Assembly (NCBI RefSeq): GCF_036178845.1
Contig: NZ_CP108070.1
Span: forward strand, 1,984,001-2,048,000
DNA: 64,000 nucleotides
Source: Streptomyces sp. NBC_00271
GTDB lineage: Bacteria; Actinomycetota; Actinomycetes; Streptomycetales; Streptomycetaceae
Direction: 5' to 3'
The stretch's first letter is position 1. Every line of letters starts with the position of its first letter. The notes beneath the pieces are model-generated. The model was not told the DNA's origin and did not search any database. It saw nothing but the letters and a program-made list of their open reading frames with translations. Below are positions 34,936 to 43,744 of the stretch, in pieces. The position numbers and the translations under genes are program-made.

Positions 34936-35915
34936 GCCGTTCCCTCCGCGACACAGCGGGTGCGCTGCACGCCCAGACCGGTGATGGAACCCTCCATGAC
35001 GTCGCCGTCGCGCAGCAGCCGTCCCCAGTGGATGCCGTTGCCGGCCGGGCTGCCGGTCAACACCAGGTCACCGGACAGGAGTTGAGCCGTCTGCGAGGCG
35101 TACGACACCAACCGGGCGACTCCGAAGAGCATGTCCTTGGTGGACTCGTCCTGCATGGTCTCGCCGTTCAGCTTGAGCGTGACCCGCAGGTCACCGGTGT
35201 CCGCGATCGACTCGGCAGGTACGAGCCACGGGCCGAGCGGCGTGAAACCGGGAGCGTTCTTGCAGCGCAGCCAGTCGGTGCCGATGGCCTTCATGTCCCG
35301 GCGGAACACGGTGGCCCGGTCGGTGAGATCGTTGGCGATGGTGTACCCGGCGACGTACTCCAGGGCCTCCTCAACCGTCACCCGGTAGGCGGGCTTGGCG
35401 ATGACGGCCGCCAACTCCAGCTCCCAGTCCGGCTTTTCGGCCCACGAGGGCAGGACCACGTCGTCGTACGGGCCCGTGATCGCGCTTGGCAGACCGATGA
35501 ACACGTACGGCAGGTCCTCAGCGGCCCGGCGGTCCATGACCGCGGCGATCTCCGCTCGCGCCTCCTCGACCGTACGCGGGTCGTCGGGAGAGCGGTGGGC
35601 GACCTCCAGGTCGATCACGTGCTGCCGGTAGTTGGCACCGGACTGGAAGATCTGCCGCGGCTCGATGGAGGCGTGCACCCGCAGGCCCTCCAGCGGACGC
35701 CAGCCGAGGGCATCGTCGTCCGCCAGGGCGTGCAGGAGGGGGAGGGTCTCCTCCCACCGCTCCACCACGGCGCGCACGCTGGACGGTGCCCAGGCCAAGA
35801 CACTGCTCAAGTCGAGCACCCGGCCCTTGGCCAGGAGGCCGGGAAACGGCTCCCCGTCCTGAGTGGAGAACGTGCCGAGCGCGAACGGGCCGGCAGGTTG
35901 CGCGAGCGTTGCCAT
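34932..35915 (-). CDS. fumarylacetoacetate hydrolase family protein (2)
   Basis: A 327-residue FAH-fold protein and the first gene of the leftward cluster. It has IFQSGANYRQHVIDLEVAHR in the N-terminal part, metal ligands in PDWELELAAVIAKPA, NDLTDRATVFRRDM, and the tail LVLTGSPAGNGIHWG. Compared with the other FAH gene at 29611 it has a different active-site surround, so the two probably act at successive steps. A GGAGGAAAT site precedes the ATG at 35915. The gene faces the LysR regulator across a 121-bp intergenic region. Confidence 0.9.
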   Translation of the reverse strand: MATLAQPAGPFALGTFSTQDGEPFPGLLAKGRVLDLSSVLAWAPSSVRAVVERWEETLPLLHALADDDALGWRPLEGLRVHASIEPRQIFQSGANYRQHVIDLEVAHRSPDDPRTVEEARAEIAAVMDRRAAEDLPYVFIGLPSAITGPYDDVVLPSWAEKPDWELELAAVIAKPAYRVTVEEALEYVAGYTIANDLTDRATVFRRDMKAIGTDWLRCKNAPGFTPLGPWLVPAESIADTGDLRVTLKLNGETMQDESTKDMLFGVARLVSYASQTAQLLSGDLVLTGSPAGNGIHWGRLLRDGDVMEGSITGLGVQRTRCVAEGTA

Positions 35916-35982
35916 CTGATTTCCTCCTGCTGGGTTGCGGTCTACTCTGGCCCCGATCGGTTAATCACGGAAATCAATCCTG

Positions 35983-35999
35983 TGGATGTGCCGAATCCA
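35983..35999. promoter_or_regulatory. LysR-type operator candidate
   Basis: TGGAT-N7-ATCCA lies in the divergent promoter region between the FAH-family gene and lysR, with a further AT-rich stretch (TTAATCACGGAAATCAA) beside it. The position fits autoregulation plus activation of the catabolic cluster. The half-site GGAT/ATCC recurs at 38727-38741. Confidence 0.4.
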
Positions 36000-36036
36000 T
36001 GACATGGATGACTCTCGCTTGCTAGGTGGTTGCCCG

Positions 36037-37020
36037 GTGAACCTGTCCCGACTCGACCTCAATCTGGTCCTCGCCCTGCGCGCGCTGCTGGAAGAGCGCA
36101 ATGTCACCCGGGCCGGCGAGCGCATCGGGCTGAGCCAGCCCGCCATGAGCGCGGCGTTGTCCCGGCTGCGCCGCCATTTCGACGACGAGTTGCTCGCCCG
36201 TACCGGCAACTCCTACGAGCTGACCCCGCTCGGCACCGCCCTGCGGGACCGCAGCGCCACCGCGTGCGACCTGCTGGAGCGGGTCTTCTCCAGCCAGGCC
36301 GACTTCGACGCGGCCGCCGAGACCCGCGAGTTCACCCTGCTCGCCTCCGACTACGGAGCGGCCGTCTTCGGCGCCGCACTCGCCCGCGCCCTGCACCAGG
36401 AGGCGCCCGGCATCCGGCTCACCTTCCAGCACCCGGCACCGTCCGTCGTGGAGAACACCGCCACCGTGCTGAGCACCGTCGACGGACTGCTGATGCCGCA
36501 CGGCGTGATCGACGGCTTCCCCGCCGTCGAACTCCACCAGGACCGCTGGCTGTGCATGGTCGCCGATGATCACCCCGAGATCGGTGACGAACTCACCCTG
36601 GACCAGCTGGGGCGTCTGCCCTGGGCCGTCTACCAGCGTCCCTACGACGCCCCGGCCGCCCGCCAGCTCAGCATGATAGGGATCAGTCCCCAGGTGGAGG
36701 TGTCCGTGCAGACCTTCCAGCTGCTGCCCCACATGGTCGAGGGCACCCGCCGGGTCGCGATGATCCAGGAGCGCCTGGCGCGCAAGGCGGTCCGCTCCGC
36801 CGCGGTGCGCGTCCTGCCCTGCCCCTTCGAGGCGGTACCGGTGCGGGAGGCGATGTGGTGGCACCCGGTGCACGCTCAGGACGCGGGCCATATCTGGCTG
36901 CGTCAGAAGGCCGCGGAGGTGGGCGCGACGCTGACGGGCAACGGCTACAGCACTGGCAAGGGCCCAGGGAAGGCCGTGCCCGTCGACCAGAGCGCGGGGC
37001 TGCCGCCGGGCCGGCTCTGA
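36037..37020 (+). CDS. LysR-family transcriptional regulator
   Basis: About 327 residues from a GTG at 36037 with AGGTGG upstream; an ATG at 36004 is in frame but lacks a ribosome site. The N-terminal winged helix-turn-helix (SRLDLNLVLALRALLEERNV then TRAGERIGLSQPAMSAALSR) is of the NodD/LinR type. The periplasmic-binding-fold effector domain follows (REFTLLASDYGAAVFGAALA, DGLLMPHGVIDGFPAVELHQ). Divergence from the cluster suggests it activates those genes in response to an aromatic inducer. Confidence 0.9.
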   Translation: MNLSRLDLNLVLALRALLEERNVTRAGERIGLSQPAMSAALSRLRRHFDDELLARTGNSYELTPLGTALRDRSATACDLLERVFSSQADFDAAAETREFTLLASDYGAAVFGAALARALHQEAPGIRLTFQHPAPSVVENTATVLSTVDGLLMPHGVIDGFPAVELHQDRWLCMVADDHPEIGDELTLDQLGRLPWAVYQRPYDAPAARQLSMIGISPQVEVSVQTFQLLPHMVEGTRRVAMIQERLARKAVRSAAVRVLPCPFEAVPVREAMWWHPVHAQDAGHIWLRQKAAEVGATLTGNGYSTGKGPGKAVPVDQSAGLPPGRL

Positions 37021-37039
37021 CCGGGCCCGGCGGCAGCCC
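36997..37039 (+). terminator. 16-bp stem terminator overlapping the lysR stop
   Basis: GGGCTGCCGCCGGGCC pairs perfectly with GGCCCGGCGGCAGCCC around an 11-base loop that contains the stop codon. Confidence 0.8.
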
Positions 37040-37069
37040 GTGAGCGACGCGCTGTCGGCGGGCGGACTG

Positions 37070-37325
37070 GCCGCCCTCAGAACCAACGCTCCGGCAACCG
37101 CCGGGGACGACACCCGTATAGCGGGCGGACCGGCTACCCTCAGGCCAACGCTCCGGCAACAGCCGGGAACGGACGACATCCGTACAACGGCCGGCCCGCG
37201 CGCCCTCAGGCCAACCGCTCCAGCAACGGCCAAGGACCGACAGCGCCCGTACACCGGCCTGCCCCCTCAGGCCAACTGCTCCGGCAACGGCCGGGGATCG
37301 ACGGCACCCGTACGACGGCGGGCCG
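37070..37325. repeat. four tandem 61-66-bp repeats derived from the MFS 3' end
   Basis: The marker CTCAG recurs at 37076, 37139, 37205 and 37266, followed each time by a CCAAC.GCTCC.GCAAC-like stretch and an ACCCGTA- or TCCGTA-like stretch. The fourth unit is the coding 3' end of the MFS gene (minus strand, ending DPRPLPEQLA), so units 1-3 are degenerate duplications lying downstream of it. Confidence 0.75.
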
Positions 37326-38547
37326 CCCACAGCCCCGCCGCGACGAGGGCGGCGGCCAGCCCCAGCACGCCCACCGCACCGGCGAGACTGCCGACAGCAG
37401 ACTCCCCGGCGAGCAGCACCAGCGGGCAGACGAACTCACCGCCGAAGAAGGCCGCCGTCCACAGCCCCGTGCCACGGCCGCGGTCCTCGAACGACAGACG
37501 GGACATGGCACTGGTGAGAAGGGCGGGAAGCAGCATGCCGGTGCCCACACAGTTGACGACCGCCCCGATGACCAGCAGCGGGGCGTTGCCCGCGAGGAAC
37601 ATCACCCCGAAGCCGACCGCGCAGACCGCGAGAACGACGGGAAGCATCGGGTCGGGAGAACGCTTGAGCCGGGCGAAGGTGACCGCTCCCCCCACGGTGG
37701 CGGCACTGGCGATCGCGGTGGCCAGTCCGATCACGCCGGTGTTCTCCACCCCGAGGTCGTCGAGCAGGTACGACATCTCCACCGGGACGGTGTAGAAGAC
37801 CATCGCCCCGAAGAAGGTGAGGGCACAGATGCCCGCCAGCTGCCGCCAGGGGAACGGGCGGCGGGCCTCCGCCTCGGCCGGAGCCGCGGCCGGGACCTCG
37901 TCGCCGTCCGCACGGGCCGCCGGGTTGGGCAGGGCGGTTGCCATCAGCGGGGCCAGCACCAGGCTCACGGCGTACACCCAGAAGGGCATGCGCCAGCCCG
38001 CCGATCCGGCGGCGCCGCCGAGCACGAAGAAGACGGTGGCCGATGCCGAGGCGCACATGGTCTGCAGGGCGAGGTACTTCACCCGCTGCCGACCACTGTA
38101 GTAGTCGCCGATCAGGGTCGTGCAGGCTGTCATGATGGCGGCCTCGGCGACTCCGACCAGGGCGCGGCTGGCGATGATGCCGCCCAGCGAGTCCAGCCAG
38201 AGCGGGGCGGTGCCGAACGCGGCGTACAGCAGGGTCGCCACGACCAGCAGGCGCTTGCGGCCCACCCGGTCCACGATCACACCGGCGAACGGGGCCAGCA
38301 GCGCCAGCGCGAGCGCCGGGACCGTCAGCGCGAGGGGCACCAGCGCCTTGGCCCACGGGACCGACGCGAAGTGGTCCTGCATCTTCGGCAGCACCGGGGC
38401 GATCAGCACCGCCCCCAGGATCGGCAGACAGCTGCCCGCCATCAGAAGGGTCACCCGCAGCAGATGGGCAGGGCCCGACACGGCGACGGCTGACGGAGCG
38501 GTGGCATCGACCGCGGCGGGAGGCGGCGGGGGCAGGGAACCGGGCAT
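37267..38547 (-). CDS. MFS transporter
   Basis: A 426-residue, 12-helix major facilitator. The signature loop between helices 2 and 3 is GVIVDRVGRKRLLV, and the central loop is charged and proline-rich (ARADGDEVPAAAPAEAEARR). The preceding ATG at 38547 gives a proline-rich N-terminus; upstream in-frame codons are less plausible. It converges on the lysR gene and probably imports the aromatic substrate or exports an intermediate. An ATCCAC/GTGGAT palindrome lies ~180 bp before it. Confidence 0.88.
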   Translation of the reverse strand: MPGSLPPPPPAAVDATAPSAVAVSGPAHLLRVTLLMAGSCLPILGAVLIAPVLPKMQDHFASVPWAKALVPLALTVPALALALLAPFAGVIVDRVGRKRLLVVATLLYAAFGTAPLWLDSLGGIIASRALVGVAEAAIMTACTTLIGDYYSGRQRVKYLALQTMCASASATVFFVLGGAAGSAGWRMPFWVYAVSLVLAPLMATALPNPAARADGDEVPAAAPAEAEARRPFPWRQLAGICALTFFGAMVFYTVPVEMSYLLDDLGVENTGVIGLATAIASAATVGGAVTFARLKRSPDPMLPVVLAVCAVGFGVMFLAGNAPLLVIGAVVNCVGTGMLLPALLTSAMSRLSFEDRGRGTGLWTAAFFGGEFVCPLVLLAGESAVGSLAGAVGVLGLAAALVAAGLWAARRRTGAVDPRPLPEQLA

Positions 38548-38726
38548 GGCGACTCCAGGGGACGGCGTAAGGGAGCGGGCATGCCTCACGGGCGCCGACG
38601 ACGCACGGCATGCTGGGGGACTCGCACGCCGGCGGCATCCGGACAGCGGCGTGCGGTAGCGACGACTATGGGGGCGCCAAGGCGCCGGTGCCATCCCCAG
38701 CGCAATCCGAATCCCGTATCCGGGTT

Positions 38727-38741
38727 ATCCACGCGGTGGAT
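38727..38741. promoter_or_regulatory. palindrome ATCCACGCGGTGGAT
   Basis: A perfect 15-bp inverted repeat with a T-N11-A core, as in LysR boxes, upstream of the MFS gene. It shares GGAT/ATCC half-sites with the candidate at 35983. Confidence 0.4.
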
Positions 38742-38883
38742 GGGATGGGCAACCGTCACGCAGACGGAAGACGTGCACGGCCGTTCCTGCGCGCGAACAG
38801 CGGTGTCCCGGAACTCGGTCGTCCCGGCTCCCGGGACACCGCCCGCAGCCGGCAGCCGGCACGGTCGCGCACGCCAGGCAGCG

Positions 38884-39323
38884 TCAGCGGACAGTCAGCG
38901 GCAGGACGCGCCGATAGGCGGTGACGGCGGCGACCGCGACCACCACATGCATCACCATCAGCGCAGCGACGGCCAGCGGTCCACTGCCGGGCGTGCCGCC
39001 ACCGAGCAGGGACAGGTCGGGCGCGAACGACGCGACCACGAGCACGGGCACCAGCCACCGCAGCAGCCCCGCCGGGTTCTTGGCGACGCGACGGACGACC
39101 GCCCAGCCGATGGCGCCGAGGACGACGCCGAACACCGTCAGCGGCGCGTACGCGGAGAGGTGCAGCGGATCGAAATCGTCCGACGCCCCCGCCGCGTGGG
39201 CGAGCACTGCGACCACCACGTTTCCGAGGACGGCCACAGCCGCCGCGAGAAGCCCCGCGACCAGGCGCGGGAGCGCGGCGCGGGCGGGGCGGACGATACG
39301 GCTTCGGGGACGGAACCGGACAT
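38884..39323 (-). CDS. DUF6069 membrane protein, N-terminal frame uncertain
   Basis: Four membrane helices (PRLVAGLLAAAVAVLGNVVV, YAPLTVFGVVLGAIGWAVV, LVPVLVVASFAPDLSLL, PLAVAALMVMHVVVAVAAV) match DUF6069. The best start, ATG 39323 with AGGAGG seven bases upstream, opens another frame (MSGSVPEAV) that ends after about 60 codons. The helices lie one frame away, with an in-frame TTG only at 39393. A one-base indel within the first 60 bases, or a sequencing error, would unite them. Function unknown; it is divergent from a MarR gene. Confidence 0.65.
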
Positions 39324-39379
39324 GGGGACCTCCTGTGGAGAGCTCAAGAACGACAGGTGCAGCGGCCAGAAAGGCAGGC

Positions 39380-39395
39380 GTTTGATTTCTCAAAC
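39380..39395. promoter_or_regulatory. MarR operator candidate 1
   Basis: GTTTGA-TTTC-TCAAAC, a perfect inverted repeat between the divergent DUF6069 and MarR genes. Confidence 0.55.
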
Positions 39396-39417
39396 ACCGG
39401 GGACGCTACTCCGAAGT

Positions 39418-39433
39418 GTTTGAGCAGGCAAAC
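39418..39433. promoter_or_regulatory. MarR operator candidate 2
   Basis: GTTTG-AGCAGG-CAAAC, a second site 38 bp centre to centre from the first and ~22 bp before the MarR start. Two TTTG/CAAA sites suggest paired dimer binding and repression of both genes. Confidence 0.55.
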
Positions 39434-39454
39434 ATCTCGGTTAGAGTGGCCGGC

Positions 39455-39958
39455 ATGACATCCCCCCGGTGGCTCACTCCCGAGGAGCTGCGAGCCTGGA
39501 TCAACTTCCTCGACTGCTCGACGTTGCTGAGCGACTACCTCGATCAGCAGTTGCGGCGCGACGCGGCCATGACGCACGCGGACTACAGCCTCCTGGCCCG
39601 CCTGTCCGTGGCACCCGACCGCGCTCTGGGGATGTCCTTGCTCGCCGAGCAGTTGAAGTTCACCCGCAGCCGCCTCACGCGCGCGGTGATCCGCCTGGAG
39701 GAGTCGGGCTACGTGCGGCGCCGGGAGGATCCGGCCGACGGACGGGGACAGCTGGCCGAACTCACCGAGGCCGGCATGGAGTTGATGGCCAAGGCCGCCC
39801 CCGGCCATGTGACTGCCGTCCGCCGCGTGGTGTTCGACGTCCTCAGCCCTGAACAGGTGGAGCAGCTCGCCACCATCACCGCCACCGTGGTCGCCTCCCT
39901 CAAGCAGGCCGGCGAGGAGGACGCCTACCCGGCGGCCCTGCCGTGGCATCGCCGCTGA
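39455..39958 (+). CDS. MarR-family regulator
   Basis: A 167-residue MarR protein: N-terminal dimerisation helices (CSTLLSDYLDQQLRRDAAMT), winged helix (MSLLAEQLKFTRSRLTRAVI, then GYVRRREDPADGRGQLAELT, the wing with the D-x-R motif) and C-terminal helices. Starts at the ATG at 39455. It probably represses itself and the divergent membrane protein from the two TTTG/CAAA palindromes; the ligand is unknown. Confidence 0.9.
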   Translation: MTSPRWLTPEELRAWINFLDCSTLLSDYLDQQLRRDAAMTHADYSLLARLSVAPDRALGMSLLAEQLKFTRSRLTRAVIRLEESGYVRRREDPADGRGQLAELTEAGMELMAKAAPGHVTAVRRVVFDVLSPEQVEQLATITATVVASLKQAGEEDAYPAALPWHRR

Positions 39959-40035
39959 CTCCGAGAACCTCGAAGTCCGACAACCATCCCGGGTGGCCAC
40001 AAGGCCACCTGCCCAAGCTCGTTCGGGAGGACGCC

Positions 40036-40947
40036 ATGCGCGTCGCGATCACCGGGTCCACCGGACTCATCGGATCCGCCCTCACCCACTCGCTCCTCAC
40101 CGACGGCCACCAGGTCGTTCGCCTCGTCCGCGACCGGTCGGCGCGCCCCGCGGGGGACGGCAGCGAGGCGGCGGGGTGGGATCCGGTCGGAGGCCGCGTC
40201 CAGCCCTGTGCGCTGGACACTGTGGACGCCGTCGTGCACCTGGCCGGCGCCGGGGTCGGAGACAAGCGCTGGAGCGCCGCGTACAAGGAGGAGATCCGCC
40301 GCAGCCGCGCGCTGGGAACCCGGACCATCGCGCGGGCCTGCGCCGAGTCGTCCACCCCGCCCCGCGTCCTAGTCTCCGCGTCCGCGACTGGTTACTACGG
40401 CGACACCGGCGACCGGACCATCGAGGAGAGCGCGCCGCCCGGGGACGACTTCCTGGCTGCCGTCTGCGTCGGCTGGGAGGCCGCCGCGGACACGGCCCGG
40501 GAGGCGGGCATCCGGGTGGTACACCCTCGCACCGGCCTGGTGGTCTCCGCCAAGGGCGGAGCCTTCGGCAGGCTCTTCCCGCTCTTCCGCTTCGGCCTGG
40601 GCGGCCGACTCGGTTCCGGCGACCAGTACTGGCCGTTCATCTCGCTGACCGACCACATCGGGGCACTGCGCTTCGCGATCGACGACGAGACGCTCTCGGG
40701 CCCCGTCAACTTCACAGTCCCCGAACCGCTGACGAACCGCGAGATCACGCGAGCGATGGGCCGCGCCCTTCATCGCCCGACGATCGCCTCCGTCCCCGCT
40801 TTCGCCCTCAGAGCGGCGCTCGGCGAGTTCGCCACGGGCATCACAGGCAGTTGCCGCGCCGTCCCTGCGGCCCTGGACAAGGCGGGCTTCACCTTCAGCC
40901 ACCCCACGATCGACACGGCACTCCGCTCCGTTCTCCACACGAGCTGA
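40036..40947 (+). CDS. TIGR01777-type epimerase/dehydrogenase
   Basis: A 303-residue extended-SDR protein: ITGSTGLIGSAL at 4-15 is the NAD(P) motif, followed by VVHLAGAGVGDKRWS. ATGYYGDTGDR occupies the YfcH-type active-site region, and PFISLTDHIGALRFAIDD follows. The C-terminal DUF1731 segment ends with FSHPTIDTALRSVL. GGGAGG precedes the ATG. The natural substrate of this widespread family is not established. It lies 77 bp after the MarR gene, on the same strand. Confidence 0.88.
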   Translation: MRVAITGSTGLIGSALTHSLLTDGHQVVRLVRDRSARPAGDGSEAAGWDPVGGRVQPCALDTVDAVVHLAGAGVGDKRWSAAYKEEIRRSRALGTRTIARACAESSTPPRVLVSASATGYYGDTGDRTIEESAPPGDDFLAAVCVGWEAAADTAREAGIRVVHPRTGLVVSAKGGAFGRLFPLFRFGLGGRLGSGDQYWPFISLTDHIGALRFAIDDETLSGPVNFTVPEPLTNREITRAMGRALHRPTIASVPAFALRAALGEFATGITGSCRAVPAALDKAGFTFSHPTIDTALRSVLHTS

Positions 40948-41079
40948 CAGGTAGGGAGGGACGGCTTCCTGATTCCAGACGAGCGTCTCGACGCGCCGTT
41001 CGATCTGAGCGCGGCCGGTGAGGAAATGACACAGACCTGAGACTGAGAAACCGCTGAGCCCACTGCGGCCAGGTACGAA

Positions 41080-41580
41080 CTCGCTGCTCAGAAGAGCGTC
41101 TGATGACGCGGCCAGCATGGTGTTCCCAATCGTTCCCCACCTGCCTCGGCTACTGGACGCCGCGCTGGCGGACACCGCGTGGGCCGTAACCGCCACCCTG
41201 CTGTGCGGCGCCGTCGCCACCCCGGTGATGGGACGGCTCAGTGACATGTACGGCAAGCGCCGCATGCTCCTGCTCGGCGTGGCCCTGCTGGTCGTGGGCA
41301 CGGTGGTGTGCGCACTGAGCGATTCCCCTGGGTCCGCTGATTGTCGGCCATACGCTGCAGTGCCTGGCGAACGGCGTGATCCCGCTGGGTGTGAGCATCA
41401 TGCGCGATGTGCTGCCTGCCGAGAGGCTCCCCACGGCGACCGCGTGATGCTCGGCTCCACCGGCGCGGTGGCGCCCTGGACCTGCCCGCCGCCGCCCTGA
41501 TCGCCGACAGCTTCGACTGGCGTGTGCTGTTCTGGACCTCCGCCACGCTCGACGTCGTCGCGGCCGCCCTCGTCGACCAC
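41080..41580 (+). pseudogene. MFS transporter, fragmented
   Basis: Helices 1-3 of a major facilitator (MVFPIVPHLPRLLDAALADT, then VMGRLSDMYGKRRMLLLGVA) are followed, in shifted frames, by LIVGHTLQCLANGVIPLGVS and DSFDWRVLFWTSATLDVVAA. At least two frame shifts and a C-terminal truncation have destroyed the gene. Confidence 0.8.
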
Positions 41581-41582
41581 CT

Positions 41583-41964
41583 GATGCAGGCATGGCACAG
41601 CGTGGACGTCCTCCACGTCGCCGCCGCCCAGTGGAACCACCGTGCCGGCATCGGTCCCCGCGGCGCCCGCGGATACGAGCAGACGGTCACCGTGTACTCC
41701 AACGCGGCCAGGGTCGAACTCTTCCACAAGGGCAGGTCGCTGGGCACCAAACCGACCGACACCATCGGCTACGTGGCGTGGACGGCGCCCTTCGTCGACG
41801 GTGACAACAAGCTCACCGCCCGAGCGATCACGCCGGCCGGCAAGCGGCTGACCGACCGGGCGACGGTCCGCTTCACGTACCACGCGCCTCAGCTCGCCGA
41901 CCCGGAGGTGCCGTTCCGGCGGAGGGTCCGTGCCCTGCCTACTGGGCTCTTGCGTCCCCGCTGA
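41583..41964 (+). pseudogene. beta-galactosidase-type glycoside hydrolase C-terminal fragment
   Basis: YEQTVTVYSNAARVELFHKG followed by KSLGTKP-like RSLGTKPTDTIGY and APFVDGDNKLTARAITPAGK is the DUF4982-type Ig-like domain found near the C-terminus of GH2 enzymes. It is fused in frame to the end of the MFS remnant; no catalytic domain is present. Confidence 0.75.
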
Positions 41965-42256
41965 ACGTTGGCCCTGTGCCCTGTGCCCTGCTCCGCGCTG
42001 CGTCGCTACAGCTACCCACGTTCGCAGCCCGGAACAGCGAACCGGAGCAGAGCAAACCTCATCGACCACCGTTCAACCGGGCCCATCCCCGAACGCAGAG
42101 ACCCCCGCCAGAACGAGCCGACAGGGGTCAACATCAGTCACAGCGGTCACATGCGTGTCACCAACAGTGTCGACACACCTAGACCACAAGGCCCTGACCA
42201 GGCCAAACGCTCCCGACCTGGACCACGTGGACATCAAAAGACGGTTCTGACCACCT
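41965..42256. other. region before the integrase
   Basis: No gene. I looked for a tRNA or an attachment-site duplication and found none. Confidence 0.35.
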
Positions 42257-43494
42257 GTGCCATGTGGTACCGCACACGCAGGCGCCTTCCATAAGGCGTC
42301 GCCCTTCCAGCTGCCCTCAGCTCCTCCCGCGCTCACGAAGCCGCGGGACAGGAAAGATCCGCACCATACGCGGACCAACCGAGCCGCAAAGGCCCCCTCT
42401 TACACCATTACCCTCTGTGCCTGTTCCCGGCAGAGCCGGTGCCCCCATCCATACACCATTCGCTACCGCGACGCGACAGGCCGTCAAGTTGAGGAGACGG
42501 GGTACTCGACGCAGCCGGACGCGGTCGAGCAGCTGGCCAAAATTTACACCGAGAAAAGAGATACCCCTCGCCAACAGGCGGACCTTAAACGCCAGATCGC
42601 AAAACAACGCTTCGGGGAGTACGCCTCCAGCTGGCTGGCCCGACAGCGACACTATGCCCCAAGTAGCGTCCGCTCAGTCAACCAGGTACTCAACAGCCAA
42701 GTCCTTCCGACACTCGAATCCCGACGGATGAACTCATTCACGTCGACTGTCGTCGAGGACTTCATCATGTCGATGGAAGAACGTTCCGTCGGCTTGGCTG
42801 CGCAGCAGAATGCCTTCGACACCCTCAAAAAGATCCTCCTCGACGCTCGACGTCGGGGCGGCCTCACCGACGATCCCTTCGACGGGGTCATCCCGCCCGA
42901 GTACATTCCCCGGAAGATCACCATCCCGACGCTGGACGAGATCCACCACCTCAAAGAGGTCAGCAGTGATGAGCTGCGCGTCATCATCGACCTGATGTCC
43001 GGCTGCGGACACCGGCACGGAGAGGCCTACGCCGCCACTTGGAACGCATGGTCGCAGATGACGTGTATCGCATAACCGAGCAGATCGACGGCACGACGCG
43101 TCAACGGGCCCGTCTCAAGCACCGCAAGCCAGGGGAGTTCCGCGAAACCCCCATGCCGTCGACCGTCCGAGAGTCCCTGCTGCGGTATGAGAAGGACCAC
43201 GGTGCCGATCCGAACGGATACCTCCTTCGGACCCAGCGATCCCCGTACTGGGCACACACAACGCTCGAATACCAGTGGAGCGCCACGAAGAAGAGAGCGG
43301 GCATCACCAGGAAGTTCACCACCTACTCGCTCCGTCATTTCTTCGCGTCCAACTGCCTCTCCAGGGGGATACCCGTCACGGATGTCGCAGAGTGGATGGG
43401 TCACAAGAACATCAACATGACCTTCAAGATCTATCGTCACCTCATGCCGGCGTCGATCGGACGCGCTGCCAAGCTCCTCAACGAGGGTCTGTAG
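42257..43494 (+). pseudogene. tyrosine recombinase (integrase), frameshifted
   Basis: A phage/ICE-type integrase read in two overlapping frames. The first (to 43075) contains the SAM-like core-binding domain (FGEYASSWLARQRHYAPSSV) and the catalytic-domain start with the first Arg in SGCGHRHGEAYA. The second (from 43039) contains YSLRHFFAS, EWMGHKNINMTFKIYRH and the tyrosine nucleophile in IYRHLMP. A missing base near 43037 (AAC TTG GAA CGC expected) separates them. The usual H-x-x-R histidine is Tyr (YSLR). The GTG start at 42257 is provisional. Confidence 0.85.
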
Positions 43495-43499
43495 CAAAA

Positions 43500-43527
43500 G
43501 AGGGGCCCGGGGAACCCCGGGCCCCTC
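43500..43527. terminator. 13-bp stem bidirectional terminator
   Basis: GAGGGGCCCGGGG and CCCCGGGCCCCTC pair exactly around AA, between the convergent integrase and excisionase genes; AAAA precedes it on the plus side. Confidence 0.85.
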
Positions 43528-43528
43528 G

Positions 43529-43744
43529 TCAGGAGACCTTCTGCTGCTTTGCCCAATGGTCCAGGTCAGCTACCTTGAACCTGAGTTTTCCACCGAAGTA
43601 GTACCGGGGCAGCCCATAACGGCCGGATTCTCGATACATCCAGCGCCGACTCAAGCCAAGGTATGCTGCCGCTTCATCAACTTTCAGATACTGATGACCG
43701 CGCCTCTCCCCCAGAGAATCACGGGCCGCCTTCCGGCCGCTCAC
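43529..43744 (-). CDS. excisionase-type helix-turn-helix protein
   Basis: A 71-residue protein with the HTH_17/AlpA winged helix: YLKVDEAAAYLGLSRRWMYR, then GLPRYYFGGKLRFKVADLDH. Starts at a GTG that overlaps the upstream gene's stop. Such proteins direct excision or regulate integrase elements. It converges on the integrase, and the pair marks a decayed integrative element. Confidence 0.8.
   Translation of the reverse strand: MSGRKAARDSLGERRGHQYLKVDEAAAYLGLSRRWMYRESGRYGLPRYYFGGKLRFKVADLDHWAKQQKVS

Noticed and set aside
41965..42256. tRNA gene or att site before the integrase
   Set aside because: A GTTCAACC stretch resembles a T-loop but no matching stem, acceptor or anticodon arm could be formed.
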